A stretch of 64,000 nt of DNA from Serratia silvae (GCF_023282985.1 NZ_JAGQDC010000010.1:1-64000); one strand, 5' to 3'. Counted from the first letter of the stretch, positions 30,101 through 39,915 are shown. Notes: generated from the sequence alone by a model not told the origin. A program made the numbers and translations.

Positions 30101-30289
30101 GGCGCCAGGATAGAGCGTGACGATCTGGATGGTTGGGTAATCCACTTCCGGCAGGGCGGAAACTGGCAGTGAACGATAGCCAATGATCCCGGCCAGCATG
30201 ATAGCCAGCATAAACAGCGTGGTGGCTACCGGGCGAAGAATAAACAGGCGGGAAGGCCCACCGCCGCTATGGGGGGACATCGACTGCAT
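27170..30289 (-). CDS. mdtB: RND multidrug efflux permease MdtB
   Basis: MdtB is the partner RND subunit of MdtC; the MdtB2C trimer is the reported functional form in E. coli. The 1039-residue protein starts with a short cytoplasmic tail and [20 protein letters not shown]. It contains [16 protein letters not shown] in the proton-relay helix and [15 protein letters not shown] in the C-terminal half. The start shares one base with the mdtA stop (TGATG), so the two are tightly coupled. Confidence 0.95.
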   Translation of the reverse strand: MQSMSPHSGGGPSRLFILRPVATTLFMLAIMLAGIIGYRSLPVSALPEVDYPTIQIVTLYPGASPDVVTSAITAPLERQFGQMSGLKQMASQSSGGASVITLQFQLELPLDVAEQEVQAAINAATNLLPSDLPYPPIYSKVNPADPPILTLAVTSTAMPMTQVEDMVETRVAQKISQVTGVGLVTISGGQRPAVRVKLNATAVAAYGLDSETIRTAISNANVNSAKGSLDGPTRSVTLSANDQMKTAEDYRQLIIAYQNGAAIRLQDIATIEQGAENNRLAAWANKDQAIVLNIQRQPGANVITTADSIREMLPELIKSLPKSVDVKVLTDRTTTIRASVSDVQFELLLAIALVIMVIYVFLRNVPATIIPSVAVPLSLVGTFAIMYFLDFSINNLTLMALTIATGFVVDDAIVVIENISRYIEKGEKPLDAALKGAGEIGFTIISLTFSLVAVLIPLLFMGDIVGRLFREFAVTLAVAILISALVSLTLTPMMCARMLSHESLRKQNRFSRASERFFDRVIAQYGVWLKVVLNHQWLTLGVVFGTMALTVLLYLLMPKGFFPVQDNGIIQGTLQAPQSVSFSNMAERQQQVAAEILKDPAVESLTSFVGVDGSNATLNSGRLQINLKPLSERSDRIPAIITRLQQQTAQFPGLKLYLQPVQDLTIDTQVSRTQYQFTLQAMSLDELSLWVPKLMAELQQAPQLAEVTSNWQDQGLVAYVNVDRDSASRLGITMSDVDSALYNAFGQRLISTIYTQANQYRVVLEHDVSTTPGLFALNDIRLTSSNGTIVPLSTIAKIEERFGPLSINHLDQFPSATVSFNVAGNYSLGEAVEAITQAEKDLNMPKDITTQFQGATLAFQAALGSTLWLILAAVVAMYIVLGVLYESFIHPVTILSTLPTAGVGALLALMLSGHELDVIAIIGIILLIGIVKKNAIMMIDFALAAEREQGMTPYDAIYQACLLRFRPILMTTLAALLGALPLMLSTGVGAELRRPLGVCMVGGLVMSQILTLFTTPVIYLLFDKLARNTHRQPEPQELP

Positions 30290-31563
30290 CAGGAATTCCC
30301 CTGAGGTTTAGCGCGGTGTTTCGGTTGTTCTGCATTCGGGGTGGCCGCCGTGTTATGAGGCGCCACCACTTCAACCTGCATGCCTTCGGTCAGGCGGTCG
30401 ATGCCGTCGGTAACGACGCGGTCGCCCGCATTGACACCGGCGCTAATGACCACTTGCTGGCTATCCTGAATACCGGCGCTAACCCGATGTTTGCTGACCT
30501 TATTGTCTGCGCTCAGCAACCAGACGAAATTGCCTTCGTTGCCCATTTGCAGCGCGGCGGTAGGGATCACCACTGCATTTTGCAGGGTGGCGACCTTCAG
30601 CCGGGCGTTAACGAACTGGTTCGGGAACAGCGCATCTTCCTGATTATCGAAACGCGCCTTCAGTTTGATGGTGCCCGTAGCGGTATCGATCTGGTTATCC
30701 AGGCTCAATAACTCACCAGTGGTTAACAACTGCTGGTTGGTGCGGTCCCAAGCTTCGACGCTCACGGGGCCAGCTTTCTGCGCTTTGACCAGATCGGCGA
30801 TATTGCTCTCCGGCAGGGTGAAGACCACATCGATCGGATGCGTTTGGGTGATCACCACGATGCCGGTAGTGCTGCCGCTGGCGATGTAATTGCCCACGTC
30901 AACCAGCTTAAGGCCCACGCGCCCATCAATCGGTGCGGTGATTTTGCTGTAGGTTATTTGCAGTTTGGCGCTGTCTACAGCCCCTTGGTCGGCCTTGATC
31001 GCCCCTTCGGTCTGGCGAACCAGCGACTCTTGAGTATCCAGTTCCTGGCGCGATACCAGATTGGTTTTCGCCAACTGTTGGTAACGGGCGAGGTCACGTT
31101 TGGCATTGGCCAACGTCGCCTGATCTTTGGCTAACTGCCCCAGAGCCTGAGTTAATTGCACTTCGTAAGGGCGTGGGTCGATCTCAACCAGCAGCTCTCC
31201 CGCCTTGACCTGTTGGCCTTCGGTAAAGTGGATCGCCATCAGTTGGCCATCGACGCGGCTAGTGACGGTCACGGTGTTGGCCGCGGTGGCGGTGCCCAAT
31301 CCCGAGAGGAAACGCGGCACGCTCTGCACTGTGGCGGTGGCGGCCTGTACCGGAGACATCGGTACCCCTCGTCTACCAGCAGCTCTGCCTGCGGCTCCTG
31401 CTGGGCTTGAACCTGCCTGGTGCGCCCCCGGTGCTGCATCGGTAGCCTGTGGCACACTAAAGTGACGCCAGATCAGAATGGCGGCAAGCACCGCGATAAC
31501 GAGGGCTAACAGGCGTAGGAACCGAGAGCGGCGTTTTGGTTTTGTATTCATGGCGTTGGACAT
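30289..31563 (-). CDS. mdtA: Membrane-fusion (adaptor) protein MdtA
   Basis: MdtA links the MdtBC pump to TolC in the periplasm. The product has an N-terminal membrane anchor/signal ([20 protein letters not shown]), a low-complexity Ala/Gly segment (about residues 45-75), a lipoyl half-motif, a coiled-coil hairpin (about 140-205) and beta-barrel parts ending near [17 protein letters not shown] 31563 is chosen for its GGAGAG ribosome site, giving 424 residues; the longer frame to 31590 and an ATG at 31551 are less likely. It is the first gene of the operon, with a BaeR-box-like site upstream. Confidence 0.94.
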   Translation of the reverse strand: MSNAMNTKPKRRSRFLRLLALVIAVLAAILIWRHFSVPQATDAAPGAHQAGSSPAGAAGRAAGRRGVPMSPVQAATATVQSVPRFLSGLGTATAANTVTVTSRVDGQLMAIHFTEGQQVKAGELLVEIDPRPYEVQLTQALGQLAKDQATLANAKRDLARYQQLAKTNLVSRQELDTQESLVRQTEGAIKADQGAVDSAKLQITYSKITAPIDGRVGLKLVDVGNYIASGSTTGIVVITQTHPIDVVFTLPESNIADLVKAQKAGPVSVEAWDRTNQQLLTTGELLSLDNQIDTATGTIKLKARFDNQEDALFPNQFVNARLKVATLQNAVVIPTAALQMGNEGNFVWLLSADNKVSKHRVSAGIQDSQQVVISAGVNAGDRVVTDGIDRLTEGMQVEVVAPHNTAATPNAEQPKHRAKPQGNS

Positions 31564-31657
31564 TCTCTCCAGAGACAGTCGTGCGGGCAATCAATTGCCA
31601 AAAGTGATACTCCTTACAGGATACTAGTTTAGCGAGCTGTCACGGCGTAAAAATGAA

Positions 31658-31674
31658 GGAAATATGGAGGAAAC
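31658..31674 (-). promoter_or_regulatory. Candidate BaeR box upstream of mdtA
   Basis: Minus strand GTTTCCTCCATATTTCC, about 95 bp upstream of the mdtA ATG, matches the core CTCCAT and part of the flanks of the published BaeR consensus (T-run, CTCCAT, then ATTGGC). The right part agrees only partly, so this is a candidate. Confidence 0.4.
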
Positions 31675-31823
31675 GTCAGGTTTGTCGGCAGAGAATGTAT
31701 TTTTAACCAAAACAACGCTTAGCTAGACATTTTCTGACATATAACCGATTCGTTTTAGCGTTACAGCCGCTTTCGCGCTAATAATTGAGAGCGAATTTTT
31801 TCTTTTCCCTCAGGAGCCACATC

Positions 31824-32777
31824 ATGAGTAAGAAACCGTTGGGTCGTTCAGGCATTCAGATCCCACAACTGACCTTTGGCGGCAACGTGTTTGGTTGGAC
31901 GGTTGACGCTGCCACGTCTTTCAGCCTGTTGGATGCGCTGGTAGCCAATCAGTTGAATTTTATCGATACCGCCGATGTCTATTCGAGCTGGGCGCCGGGC
32001 AATCAAGGCGGTGAATCAGAAACAGTGATTGGTAACTGGCTGAAGAAAAGCGGCAAGCGTGGCCAGGTGATCATCGCAACCAAGGTGGGAAAACCGATGG
32101 GCGAGGGCAAACAAGGCTTGTCGCCACGCTATATTCGTCAGGCAGTAGAGGATTCGTTGCGCCGTCTGCAAACCGATTATATCGATCTTTATCAGTCCCA
32201 TGATGACGACCAGGATACCCCGCTGGCGGAAACCCTGGCGGCGTTTGATGAACTGATCAAGGCCGGGAAAGTGCGTGCCATAGGCGCTTCAAACTATCAG
32301 GCAGATCGGCTGGTGGAAGCGTTGAAAGTCAGCGAGCAAAACGGGCTGGCGCGTTATGAAACCCTGCAACCGGAATACAATCTGTATGCCCGTGAAGGTT
32401 ATGAGCAGGCGCTGGAAGCGGTGGCGCAGCAACAGGGGTTAGGGGTGATCAACTTCTTCTCACTGGCCAGTGGTTTCCTCACCGGCAAATACCGTAGCGC
32501 ACAGGATGTGGGCAAGAGCCAGCGCGGGGATACCGTCGTATCGCGTTATCTGAATCCGCGCGGTTTCCGCATTCTGGCGGCGCTCGATCTGCTGGCAGAG
32601 AAGCACCAGACCACGCCCGCACAGATTTCGTTGGCCTGGCTGATTGCTCGCCCAAGCATCACCGCACCCATCGTCAGCGCCACCTCGTTAACCCAGTTGG
32701 ATGAGTTGGTGAGTGCCACACACCTGCAATTGGCTGTTGAGGATATCAAAACGTTAGATGAGGTTAGTGCCTGGTAA
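31824..32777 (+). CDS. Aldo/keto reductase family oxidoreductase
   Basis: A 317-residue NADPH-dependent AKR. The catalytic tetrad is visible as Asp and Tyr in FIDTADVYSSW, Lys in IATKVGKPM and His in YQSHDDDQD; NADPH-binding loops FFSLASGFLTGKY and SATSLTQLDEL are in the C-terminal third. ATG 31824 has CAGGAG upstream; the longer frame from 31785 does not. It is monocistronic, divergent from mdtA, and shares a 260-bp control region with it. The substrate cannot be inferred from sequence. Confidence 0.9.
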   Translation: MSKKPLGRSGIQIPQLTFGGNVFGWTVDAATSFSLLDALVANQLNFIDTADVYSSWAPGNQGGESETVIGNWLKKSGKRGQVIIATKVGKPMGEGKQGLSPRYIRQAVEDSLRRLQTDYIDLYQSHDDDQDTPLAETLAAFDELIKAGKVRAIGASNYQADRLVEALKVSEQNGLARYETLQPEYNLYAREGYEQALEAVAQQQGLGVINFFSLASGFLTGKYRSAQDVGKSQRGDTVVSRYLNPRGFRILAALDLLAEKHQTTPAQISLAWLIARPSITAPIVSATSLTQLDELVSATHLQLAVEDIKTLDEVSAW

Positions 32778-32819
32778 GTTGGGGGGAGGGGATATTAACT
32801 ATTATTCAATAAGTTATAA

Positions 32820-33371
32820 TTAAACTTCATTTTTTGGCGACAGCTTGCGATACAACACATGTTTGCGTAGCGGATGGCCCGGCGGTAAACGGGGATGCTC
32901 GAAGGTTTCACCGCTGAAGGTCATCCCAATGCGCTCCATTACCCGGCGGGAAGGGAGATTAATTTCAGCGGTAAAGGACACCACCTCTGGCAGTTGTAGC
33001 GTATTGAAAGCCACGTCCAGCGCGCAACGTGCCGCTTCGCTGGCATAGCCTTGGCCCCAATGTTCTTTTGCCAATCGCCAGCCTATTTCCACGCAGGGCG
33101 AGCAGGGCAGATCGTCACCCGGAATGGCCAACCCGACAAAGCCGATAAAGGCAGTTTGATGCTTCACCTCAACGGCCCACAGCCCCCAACCGTGCTGTTG
33201 CATAAATTGGCGGATGCGATTGGCCTGGGCGTCGCTTTCAGCGCGGCTTAGCGCTGCCGGGAAGTATTTCATGACCTCTGGGTCGCCATTCAGCGCGGCA
33301 AAGGTGGGCAGATCGCTATTTTGCCATCTGCGCAGCAGCAATCTGGGTGTTTCACAACTGATGATAGCCAT
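32820..33371 (-). CDS. GNAT-family N-acetyltransferase (RimJ/RimL-like)
   Basis: The 183-residue protein starts with the usual TPRLLLRRWQNSDLPTFAAL strand-helix and has the acetyl-CoA binding loop EHWGQGYASEAARCALD (Q/R-x-x-G-x-G/A motif) and the C-terminal N-x-x-S-x-x-V-x-E-R-I-G-M segment. These features place it in the RimJ/RimL-type branch that acetylates protein N-termini or small amines; the substrate is not known. GGAG precedes the ATG. It lies between the aldo/keto reductase (convergent) and yegD (same strand). Confidence 0.88.
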   Translation of the reverse strand: MAIISCETPRLLLRRWQNSDLPTFAALNGDPEVMKYFPAALSRAESDAQANRIRQFMQQHGWGLWAVEVKHQTAFIGFVGLAIPGDDLPCSPCVEIGWRLAKEHWGQGYASEAARCALDVAFNTLQLPEVVSFTAEINLPSRRVMERIGMTFSGETFEHPRLPPGHPLRKHVLYRKLSPKNEV

Positions 33372-33411
33372 AATGCTCCATTGCCAGGGGCGTTAACCGC
33401 CCCTCTGTTAA

Positions 33412-34764
33412 TCAACGAAACAGCGTCTGCGCCCAGCGTGCCAACCCGGCGGTGACCGAGCCAAAATCGTTGCCCCCGACGATCGGGATCCCCGGCAACT
33501 GCTGTTGCAGCGCGGTTCGCAGCAGCGGTGAGCGTGCGCTACCACCGGTAAGGTAAATGACCTGCGGCGTGCTTTGGCTGGTGGCCAGGGCAGCGCTAAC
33601 CTGCTCCTGGATGCGTAGCAGAGGTTGTGCAATGGCCTCGGCCAGCTGCTCCTGGCTGATCGTCTCTGCCAGCTCCGGCTGCACAAAGTCCAGTTGAGCG
33701 CGGATGCTTGCCTGACCAGATAGCGCGATTTTACTCTCTTCCGCCGCACGTACCAGCCGATAGCTCAGGCGCTGCTGGTGTACTTTCAGCAGGCGTTTCA
33801 CTTTCTCGGGTTCGGCAGCATCGCGGATCAGATCGCGTAGCATACGGCCATTGGCCGTGCTGTAAAAATCGATTTGGGCCGGAACATCGTTGGTTGCTAC
33901 CGCGTTCCAATAAGGCAATGCAGGCATGGCTATGCCTTTCTCGGTTTCACCGCCCATACCGAACAGCGGCATCAACTGTTTGAACGCCAGCATGATATCC
34001 AGATCGTTACCGCCCACGCGGCAACCGCTGTGCCCCAACAGGCTCTGTTGGCGATCGGCACGATCGCGCCATTGTGGCCCCATCAGCAGCACCGAGCAGT
34101 CGGTGGTTCCACCGCCGATATCGACTACCAGCACGGTTTTCTCTTCGTTCAGCGTCGCTTCAAAGTCCAGCCCGGCGGCAACCGGCTCGAACTGGAATTC
34201 AATCTCTTTGAAACCGGCCCGTTGCGCAGCTCGGTGCAGAATCCCCTGCGCTTGCTGGTTAGCTTCTTCACCGCCGGTGCCCTGGAAGTTGATCGGACGG
34301 CCAATGACGGCCTCATCGATGCTGGTTTGTAACACACCTTCCGCCTGGCGCTTGATGTGGAACATCATGGCGCACACCAGATCTTCAAATAGCGCAATCT
34401 GTTGCGGCTTCAGGCCGTTAGCCCCAAGGAAGGATTTAGGCGAACGGACAAAATACACTTCTTCCGGATCTTCGATGTAGTGGGCCAGCGCCTGCAGGCC
34501 GAACAGCACGCTGTCGCCGTTGACCGGAATATCTTCTTCGCGGTTGAAGGTGATGGCGCGGCGCAGCAGTTGCTGGTTTTCCTCGCTGCCGGTTGGCACC
34601 TGCCAGTGGCGATGCAGGCACTCACTCACCGCCTCACGCGTCGGTGCGCACAGCATCGAAGGGAGATAGGGTTCGTTGTTTTCCAACGTCAGTAATTCAG
34701 GGCCCTGATCGCGCATAACGGCGACAGAACAGTTGGCAGTGCCATAATCGAAGCCAATAAACAT
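33412..34764 (-). CDS. yegD: Hsp70-like chaperone/ATPase YegD
   Basis: YegD is an actin/Hsp70-fold ATPase without a substrate-binding domain. The 450-residue frame (same as E. coli) begins MFIGFDYGTANCSVAVMRD, the phosphate-1 motif. VLVVDIGGGTTDCSVLLMG is the phosphate-2 motif and VIYLTGGSARSPLL the adenosine motif. The ATG at 34764 fits the family start; the longer frame to 34824 adds an unrelated leader. Its biological role is not established. In E. coli it is also close to alkA and yegE. Confidence 0.92.
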   Translation of the reverse strand: MFIGFDYGTANCSVAVMRDQGPELLTLENNEPYLPSMLCAPTREAVSECLHRHWQVPTGSEENQQLLRRAITFNREEDIPVNGDSVLFGLQALAHYIEDPEEVYFVRSPKSFLGANGLKPQQIALFEDLVCAMMFHIKRQAEGVLQTSIDEAVIGRPINFQGTGGEEANQQAQGILHRAAQRAGFKEIEFQFEPVAAGLDFEATLNEEKTVLVVDIGGGTTDCSVLLMGPQWRDRADRQQSLLGHSGCRVGGNDLDIMLAFKQLMPLFGMGGETEKGIAMPALPYWNAVATNDVPAQIDFYSTANGRMLRDLIRDAAEPEKVKRLLKVHQQRLSYRLVRAAEESKIALSGQASIRAQLDFVQPELAETISQEQLAEAIAQPLLRIQEQVSAALATSQSTPQVIYLTGGSARSPLLRTALQQQLPGIPIVGGNDFGSVTAGLARWAQTLFR

Positions 34765-34949
34765 TTTTTGTTCCCCATGCCGATGAAGGGGGGCGACTTT
34801 ACCCGAGACTGTCTTGCCGAGCAACGAGTGGGCCGCTAACTGGCGAAAAATTTAGCGGCAATCGCGTCGGCATGGTTAACTTGATTGCAGTAATGTCAAA
34901 CAGGTTAATGTCCGATTCCCGCACGTCAGCAACAGGTCCGAACGCCATA

Positions 34950-36458
34950 ATGAACAAAAAACTGACTCCGAGCGATGCCATGAAGAATCAACAACAGGCG
35001 CTGTATAGCGCGCTGAGTGCGCGTGACCGTAAGTTTGACGGGCGATTTTTTGTCGGTGTCTCCTCCACCGGTATCTATTGCAGGCCGGTATGTAGCGCCC
35101 GCACGCCGAAAATCGAAAATTGTACGTTTTACCCCAGCGCCGCCGCCGCCGAACTGGCTGGTTTTCGCCCCTGCCTGAAATGTCGTCCCGAATTGGCTCC
35201 AGGGCTGGCGCTGATCGATCTGGGCAATCGCTATGCTCAGGTGGCGGTTCAGTTGATCGAGCAAGGTTATCTTTCAGAGCACAGCTGTGAACAGCTGGCT
35301 ACTCGCCTGGGGATTTCTGATCGCCATCTGCGGCGCATTTTTGCCGAGCAGTTCGGCGCTTCCCCCATTGATTACGCCCAGTCGCACCGTCTGTTGCAGG
35401 CTAAACGGCTGCTGGCGGATACCGATTTGCCCCTGAGCGAAGTGGCGTTTGCCGCCGGGTTTGGCAGCCTGCGGCGTTTCAATGAGCTGTTTAAAGCCCG
35501 TTATCGCCTGATCCCTTCGGTATTGCGCAGCACTGCTGGCCGCAGTGAGCGTGCCGCCACCAGTGGGCTGGTATTTCATCTGGGGTATCGGCCACCTTAC
35601 GATTGGGTACGTATGTTGGGGTTCTTACAGGTGCGTGCGGTCAGCGGTGTGGAAAGCGTTGCCGGTCAACAATACTGCCGTTCGATCGCGGTGGATCAGG
35701 GCGGCGTCGAATATTGCGGTTGGGTGAGCGTCCAGCCGGAAGAGGCGCGTAACCGGGTGCGAGTGGAAATAGCGCCATCGCTCAGCCGAGTGACGACCGA
35801 AGTCCTGCGGCGCATTCGCCAACTGTTCGATCTGGACGCCGCGCCGGACCGCATTTGCGAGGCGTTAGGCGCGCTAGCGGCGGATGCGCCCGGTTTACGT
35901 TTGCCAGGCTGCGTCAGCAGCTTTGAGCAGGCTACGCGTGCGGTTTTGGGGCAGTTGGTCAGCGTCAAGATGGCGGCTACCTTTGCCGGACGGATGGCAG
36001 AACGCTGGGGAACGGCGCTGGAGCAACCGTATGGTGATATCACTCATGTTTTTCCGCAGGCGGCGCGGATCGCCCAGCTGCAACCGGAAGAGCTACGTCC
36101 ATTGGGCGTACAACTGAAGCGTGCGGCGGCGCTGATTGAAATTGCACGCAGGGTGATAGAAGGGCGTTTGCAGTTGGATAACGTGCTGGATATCGAACAG
36201 GGTATCAAGGAGTTAACTGCACTACCGGGGATAGGCAGTTGGACCGCCAGCTATATCGCAATGCGGGCCTGGTCATGGCCGGATGTTTTTCTGGCGGGGG
36301 ACTATCTGATCAAACAGCGTTTCCCTGGCATGACGCCGCGCCAGATTGAGCGCTATGCCGAACGCTGGCGGCCTTGGCGCTCCTACGCCACCTTGCATCT
36401 GTGGCATAATGATCGTTGGGCACCTTCAGTGAATACCGAAGTAGCCGCCGCTGAGTAA
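34950..36458 (+). CDS. alkA: Ada N-domain / AraC-type HTH / AlkA fusion (3-methyladenine DNA glycosylase II)
   Basis: Three parts are visible. First, an Ada-type zinc domain (about residues 15-90) with TGIYCRPVCSAR, whose first Cys (about 44) is the expected methyl-phosphotriester acceptor, and FRPCLKCRPE. Second, an AraC helix-turn-helix (about 95-190; LATRLGISDRHLRRIF and ADTDLPLSEVAFAAGFGSLR). Third, AlkA (about 205-495) with the HhH motif LPGIGSWTASYIAMRAW and catalytic Asp in FLAGDYLIKQRF. The C-terminal O6-methylguanine transferase of Ada is absent. It probably excises alkylated bases and, once methylated, may activate alkylation-response promoters. ATG 34950 is a best guess; 34980 is possible. 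Its 3' end overlaps dgcE by 33 bp. Confidence 0.9.
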   Translation: MNKKLTPSDAMKNQQQALYSALSARDRKFDGRFFVGVSSTGIYCRPVCSARTPKIENCTFYPSAAAAELAGFRPCLKCRPELAPGLALIDLGNRYAQVAVQLIEQGYLSEHSCEQLATRLGISDRHLRRIFAEQFGASPIDYAQSHRLLQAKRLLADTDLPLSEVAFAAGFGSLRRFNELFKARYRLIPSVLRSTAGRSERAATSGLVFHLGYRPPYDWVRMLGFLQVRAVSGVESVAGQQYCRSIAVDQGGVEYCGWVSVQPEEARNRVRVEIAPSLSRVTTEVLRRIRQLFDLDAAPDRICEALGALAADAPGLRLPGCVSSFEQATRAVLGQLVSVKMAATFAGRMAERWGTALEQPYGDITHVFPQAARIAQLQPEELRPLGVQLKRAAALIEIARRVIEGRLQLDNVLDIEQGIKELTALPGIGSWTASYIAMRAWSWPDVFLAGDYLIKQRFPGMTPRQIERYAERWRPWRSYATLHLWHNDRWAPSVNTEVAAAE

Positions 36459-39400
36459 ATCGCTCAGCGGTAGCTCCAGCGCAACGGTGTCACCATCTAC
36501 CAGATCGACCCCGATGGCAGTCAGCGCACTTAGCGTAACCTGTTGATGTGCTGGCCCGGCCAGAGTTTGGGTATTAATACGATGGGCGGCACCATGGATC
36601 ATCGAAACCATCAGTTCATCCATTTGGTTGCGGTGGACGTCGGTGATAAAATGCTCGTCGATGCGGATGTAATCGATACTCTGGCCATTTAACTGATCGA
36701 AGGCATTCAGGTTGCGGCCAAAACCATTGACGATCAGCTTGCAGCCCATCTGCTGCAAACGGCGGATAAAGGTGCCGCCGTCCTCTGGGTGATCGAGCAC
36801 GATGGTCTCGTCCACCATCAGATACAGGGTACTGGCTGGCAGCACGGAAGCCGCCAGTAACTCCAGCAAATAATTTTGAAAATCGAGATCTAGCACGCTG
36901 TCTGTGGCCAATGGCAGCGCAATGACCAGCCCCTTGCGGCGTAGAGCTTCGGCGTGTTTTTCCAGTACCTGGCTTACCAACCAGCGATCGATATCCGGCA
37001 GCAGGCCGTAGAGTTGGGCGGCAGCGAGGAAGGATTCAGAGGCCAGCAGGCGATCATCGGGTGGGTTAACGTGCAGCTTTAACTGATAGAAACAGACCGC
37101 CTGCGGCGTTTTAGGCGGCGAGGCTGCCCTGACGCGTAACAGCAATTGCTGATTATCGATAATATTCAGCACTTCCTGGCGCGTTAGTAACTCATGTCTG
37201 CGCTCCATCTGCTGTTTTTGCCGGGCTTCATAAATATAAACCTGGCCGCGGCCGTGGTGCTTGGCGGTATAACAGGCGATATCGGCCTGTGCCAATAGCT
37301 CGCTGCTCTTGCCGCTGGTGGCACTGATTGGTGTAATACCGGCGCTGGCGCCAACATGATAAATCTTGCCTGCCCAGCAGAATGAGTATTCGCCGATCTG
37401 CTCGATCATCTGTTGCATCAGCAGCTTGGCCTGCTCCAACGAACAGTCGAACAGGATCAGACCAAATTCGTCGCCACCTAGCCGTGCCAGGCAGTCGCTG
37501 TTACGCAGCTGGCGTTGCATCAACTGGCCAATCTCTCTGAGCAAGGCATCGCCTGCCGCGTGTCCGGCGCTATCGTTAACCGCCTTGAACCTGTCGAGAT
37601 CGAGGAACACCAGCGAGTGCTGTTGCTGGTTTTCGGCCGCGCTGGCAATGGCACCTTTCAGCCGCTTTTCGAAGCTGGTACGGTTTTTCAGGTCGGTCAG
37701 CGCATCGTGTGAGGCGTTGTAGCTGAGCTTTTTCATCAGTTCCCGCGAGGCGCTGACGTCCTGCAACACCATCACCGCCCCCATCACCTCGCCCTCGATG
37801 GTTTTCAGTGGCGATACCGATTCCTGTACGTCGAAGCTGCGGCCGTCGCGACTATGCAGTACCAGCGCGTATTCTGCTGGCAAGGGGGGGCCCTCTTGCA
37901 GACAGTTTTGCACCGGATTTTCTATCTCTGGGCCATCCTGGCCGTTGGTCATCCGCACCACGCCGTTAATCGGCATACCGAGCGCCATCTCCAGCGGCCA
38001 ACCGCACATCTGTTCTGCTACCGGGTTCATAAAGGTGATGCGCATGTCGCGGTCGGTGGAGATCACTCCTTCGCCAATGGCGTCCAGTGTAATGTGTAGG
38101 CGTTCCTTCTCTTCATGCAGTGCTTCGGCCAGCGATTTGATTTCGGTCATGTCGATATTGGTACCGATCATCCGCCTCGGTACACCGTTCTCATCGAGGA
38201 TGGTATTACCCTGGCTGCGAATATGGCGAACGCCCCCTAACCGGGTTTTGATGCGGAACTCCATCACAAACGGCTGGTGCCGGTTTGTGAGTGTCGCCAT
38301 TTGCCGCTCGATGCGTTCGCGATCTTCTTCCAACAGCAAAGAGCTCCACAGTGCCAGGGTGGGGGTTTGATCCGGCGTCAGTTCATACAGCTCAAACATC
38401 CGCTTGTCCCAGGTGAGTTTATCCCCGTTCAGCCTCCATTCCCACACGCCGATCCCGCCGGCCTGATTGGCTAGCGTAATGCGTTCCATCAGGCTGCGGT
38501 TCTCAGCCTCGGTACGTTTTAGTTCATTGATATCTTCTACTTGAGAAATAAAGTACAGCGGTTGGCCCTGCGGATCGCGCACCAGGGATACCGCCAGCAG
38601 TGTCCAGACGCTCGCACCATCGCTGCGGATATAGCGTTTTTCCATGGTGTAGCTGCTGATGTGGCCATCAAGCAGGTCTTGTAACTGTGTCAGGTCGGCA
38701 TTTAAATCATCAGGATGGGTGATCTCTTGAAACGTCAGGCGGCGTAGGGTTTCTGGGGGATAACGCAGCAGTTTGCACAGCGCCTGATTGACCTGTAACC
38801 ATTTCCCTTCTGGTGACACCAGCGCCATGCCGATGGCCGAATACTCCAACGCATTACGAAAACGTGCTTCGCTTTCTACGATATGCTCTTTTTCCACCCG
38901 GAAAGCGTGCATCACCATCGCCATGGCGTGGGCCGGGATCAGGATCAACATCAGCGGCAGGTAGATTTCCACATCGCTTAAAAACTGCCTGCGATCCTGA
39001 AAATGCAGCAGCTCGAGCGAAATCATCACCGTAATCATCAGGGTAATGGTAAAACAGAGGATAAAGGCTTCGAGCCGTGGCAGACCGATCGCAGCCCACA
39101 GTAACGGCAGGATCACGAAGGTAAAGGGGAAGGGCAGATGGGTTAGTGCCAGATAGTTGAAGGCGAGGGTTGCCATCATTGCTAACAGCAGTTCGAACAG
39201 ATTCAAGGTGGCTAACATCGAACGGCGATAAACCAGACCTATCGGGGTCAAGGCCAGCACGCCGATCGCTTCGGAAATAAACCAGGTGCTGAACGGCCGC
39301 CAGAATGCTTGCCCAGCCTCGGAGACCAGCGAGGCCGCCAGCAATGCGCTGAACATCGGTGTGAATATCACCGCGCAGACGAAAAATTTTACCCAACTGG

Positions 39401-39767
39401 CCAAACCGTTTAGCGGATCGTTCGGCTGTAATATCCGGCGTAACAATAAAGTACAGACGCCGGCTTCAAGTAGGTTAATCAGCGTCAGTTTGACGGGAAA
39501 CCAACTGGGGCCGAACAGGACAAAACTGGCGGAGCAGATGGCGACGCCATTGAGCAGCAACGGTAGCGTCCAACTGCGCGGTGGCTGGTGGTACAACAGC
39601 ATGACGATTGCCGCCGTTGGGAACCACAGCGGGGTAAAGTGGCTGGATTCTGCAGACAGCGTCAGGCACAGGTAGGCCAGCAGAAACACAATCAGTGCGC
39701 TCAGCAACGAGTAGGTGAACAAGGTACCCTTAGCTTTGAGTGGGTGCTGCGCTGCGCTGAGATCCAT
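36426..39767 (-). CDS. dgcE: MASE1-PAS-PAS-PAS-GGDEF-degenerate EAL protein DgcE (YegE)
   Basis: DgcE makes c-di-GMP from two GTP and in E. coli feeds the CsgD/curli switch. The 1113-residue product has about eight N-terminal membrane helices (MASE1, to about 300), three PAS domains (about 305-660), then GGDEF (about 680-840) with an intact LARLGGDEFGLILF and an RNSD inhibitory I-site just before it. The EAL domain (about 860-1105) lacks the catalytic E-x-L-x-R (FYQLKLHVN at the equivalent place), so only cyclase activity is expected. ATG 39767 with GAAGG upstream is preferred to 39797. Its stop lies inside the convergent alkA gene. Confidence 0.92.
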   Translation of the reverse strand: MDLSAAQHPLKAKGTLFTYSLLSALIVFLLAYLCLTLSAESSHFTPLWFPTAAIVMLLYHQPPRSWTLPLLLNGVAICSASFVLFGPSWFPVKLTLINLLEAGVCTLLLRRILQPNDPLNGLASWVKFFVCAVIFTPMFSALLAASLVSEAGQAFWRPFSTWFISEAIGVLALTPIGLVYRRSMLATLNLFELLLAMMATLAFNYLALTHLPFPFTFVILPLLWAAIGLPRLEAFILCFTITLMITVMISLELLHFQDRRQFLSDVEIYLPLMLILIPAHAMAMVMHAFRVEKEHIVESEARFRNALEYSAIGMALVSPEGKWLQVNQALCKLLRYPPETLRRLTFQEITHPDDLNADLTQLQDLLDGHISSYTMEKRYIRSDGASVWTLLAVSLVRDPQGQPLYFISQVEDINELKRTEAENRSLMERITLANQAGGIGVWEWRLNGDKLTWDKRMFELYELTPDQTPTLALWSSLLLEEDRERIERQMATLTNRHQPFVMEFRIKTRLGGVRHIRSQGNTILDENGVPRRMIGTNIDMTEIKSLAEALHEEKERLHITLDAIGEGVISTDRDMRITFMNPVAEQMCGWPLEMALGMPINGVVRMTNGQDGPEIENPVQNCLQEGPPLPAEYALVLHSRDGRSFDVQESVSPLKTIEGEVMGAVMVLQDVSASRELMKKLSYNASHDALTDLKNRTSFEKRLKGAIASAAENQQQHSLVFLDLDRFKAVNDSAGHAAGDALLREIGQLMQRQLRNSDCLARLGGDEFGLILFDCSLEQAKLLMQQMIEQIGEYSFCWAGKIYHVGASAGITPISATSGKSSELLAQADIACYTAKHHGRGQVYIYEARQKQQMERRHELLTRQEVLNIIDNQQLLLRVRAASPPKTPQAVCFYQLKLHVNPPDDRLLASESFLAAAQLYGLLPDIDRWLVSQVLEKHAEALRRKGLVIALPLATDSVLDLDFQNYLLELLAASVLPASTLYLMVDETIVLDHPEDGGTFIRRLQQMGCKLIVNGFGRNLNAFDQLNGQSIDYIRIDEHFITDVHRNQMDELMVSMIHGAAHRINTQTLAGPAHQQVTLSALTAIGVDLVDGDTVALELPLSDLLSGGYFGIH

Positions 39768-39856
39768 CGGTAACCTTCGCTGTGTGCTATCGACCACGAA
39801 AACCTGCCGCCATTTTACTCACTAGAGGGTAGTACAACGGATGAGTAATACCTACC

Positions 39857-39870
39857 CAAGTATATACTTG
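39857..39870. promoter_or_regulatory. Perfect 14-bp palindrome upstream of dgcE
   Basis: CAAGTATATACTTG is a perfect inverted repeat 90 bp before the dgcE start. Position and symmetry fit a dimeric regulator site; the factor is unknown. Confidence 0.35.
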
Positions 39871-39915
39871 TCTGGTTACAAGCCACAGTGTTGCGCATAA
39901 CTTGGCTCCTCCGTT

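Noticed and set aside
38854-39396. Minus-strand frame of 180 codons within dgcE in another phase
   Set aside because: It lies inside the MASE1 coding region of dgcE, has shadow-like composition and no start signal or family.
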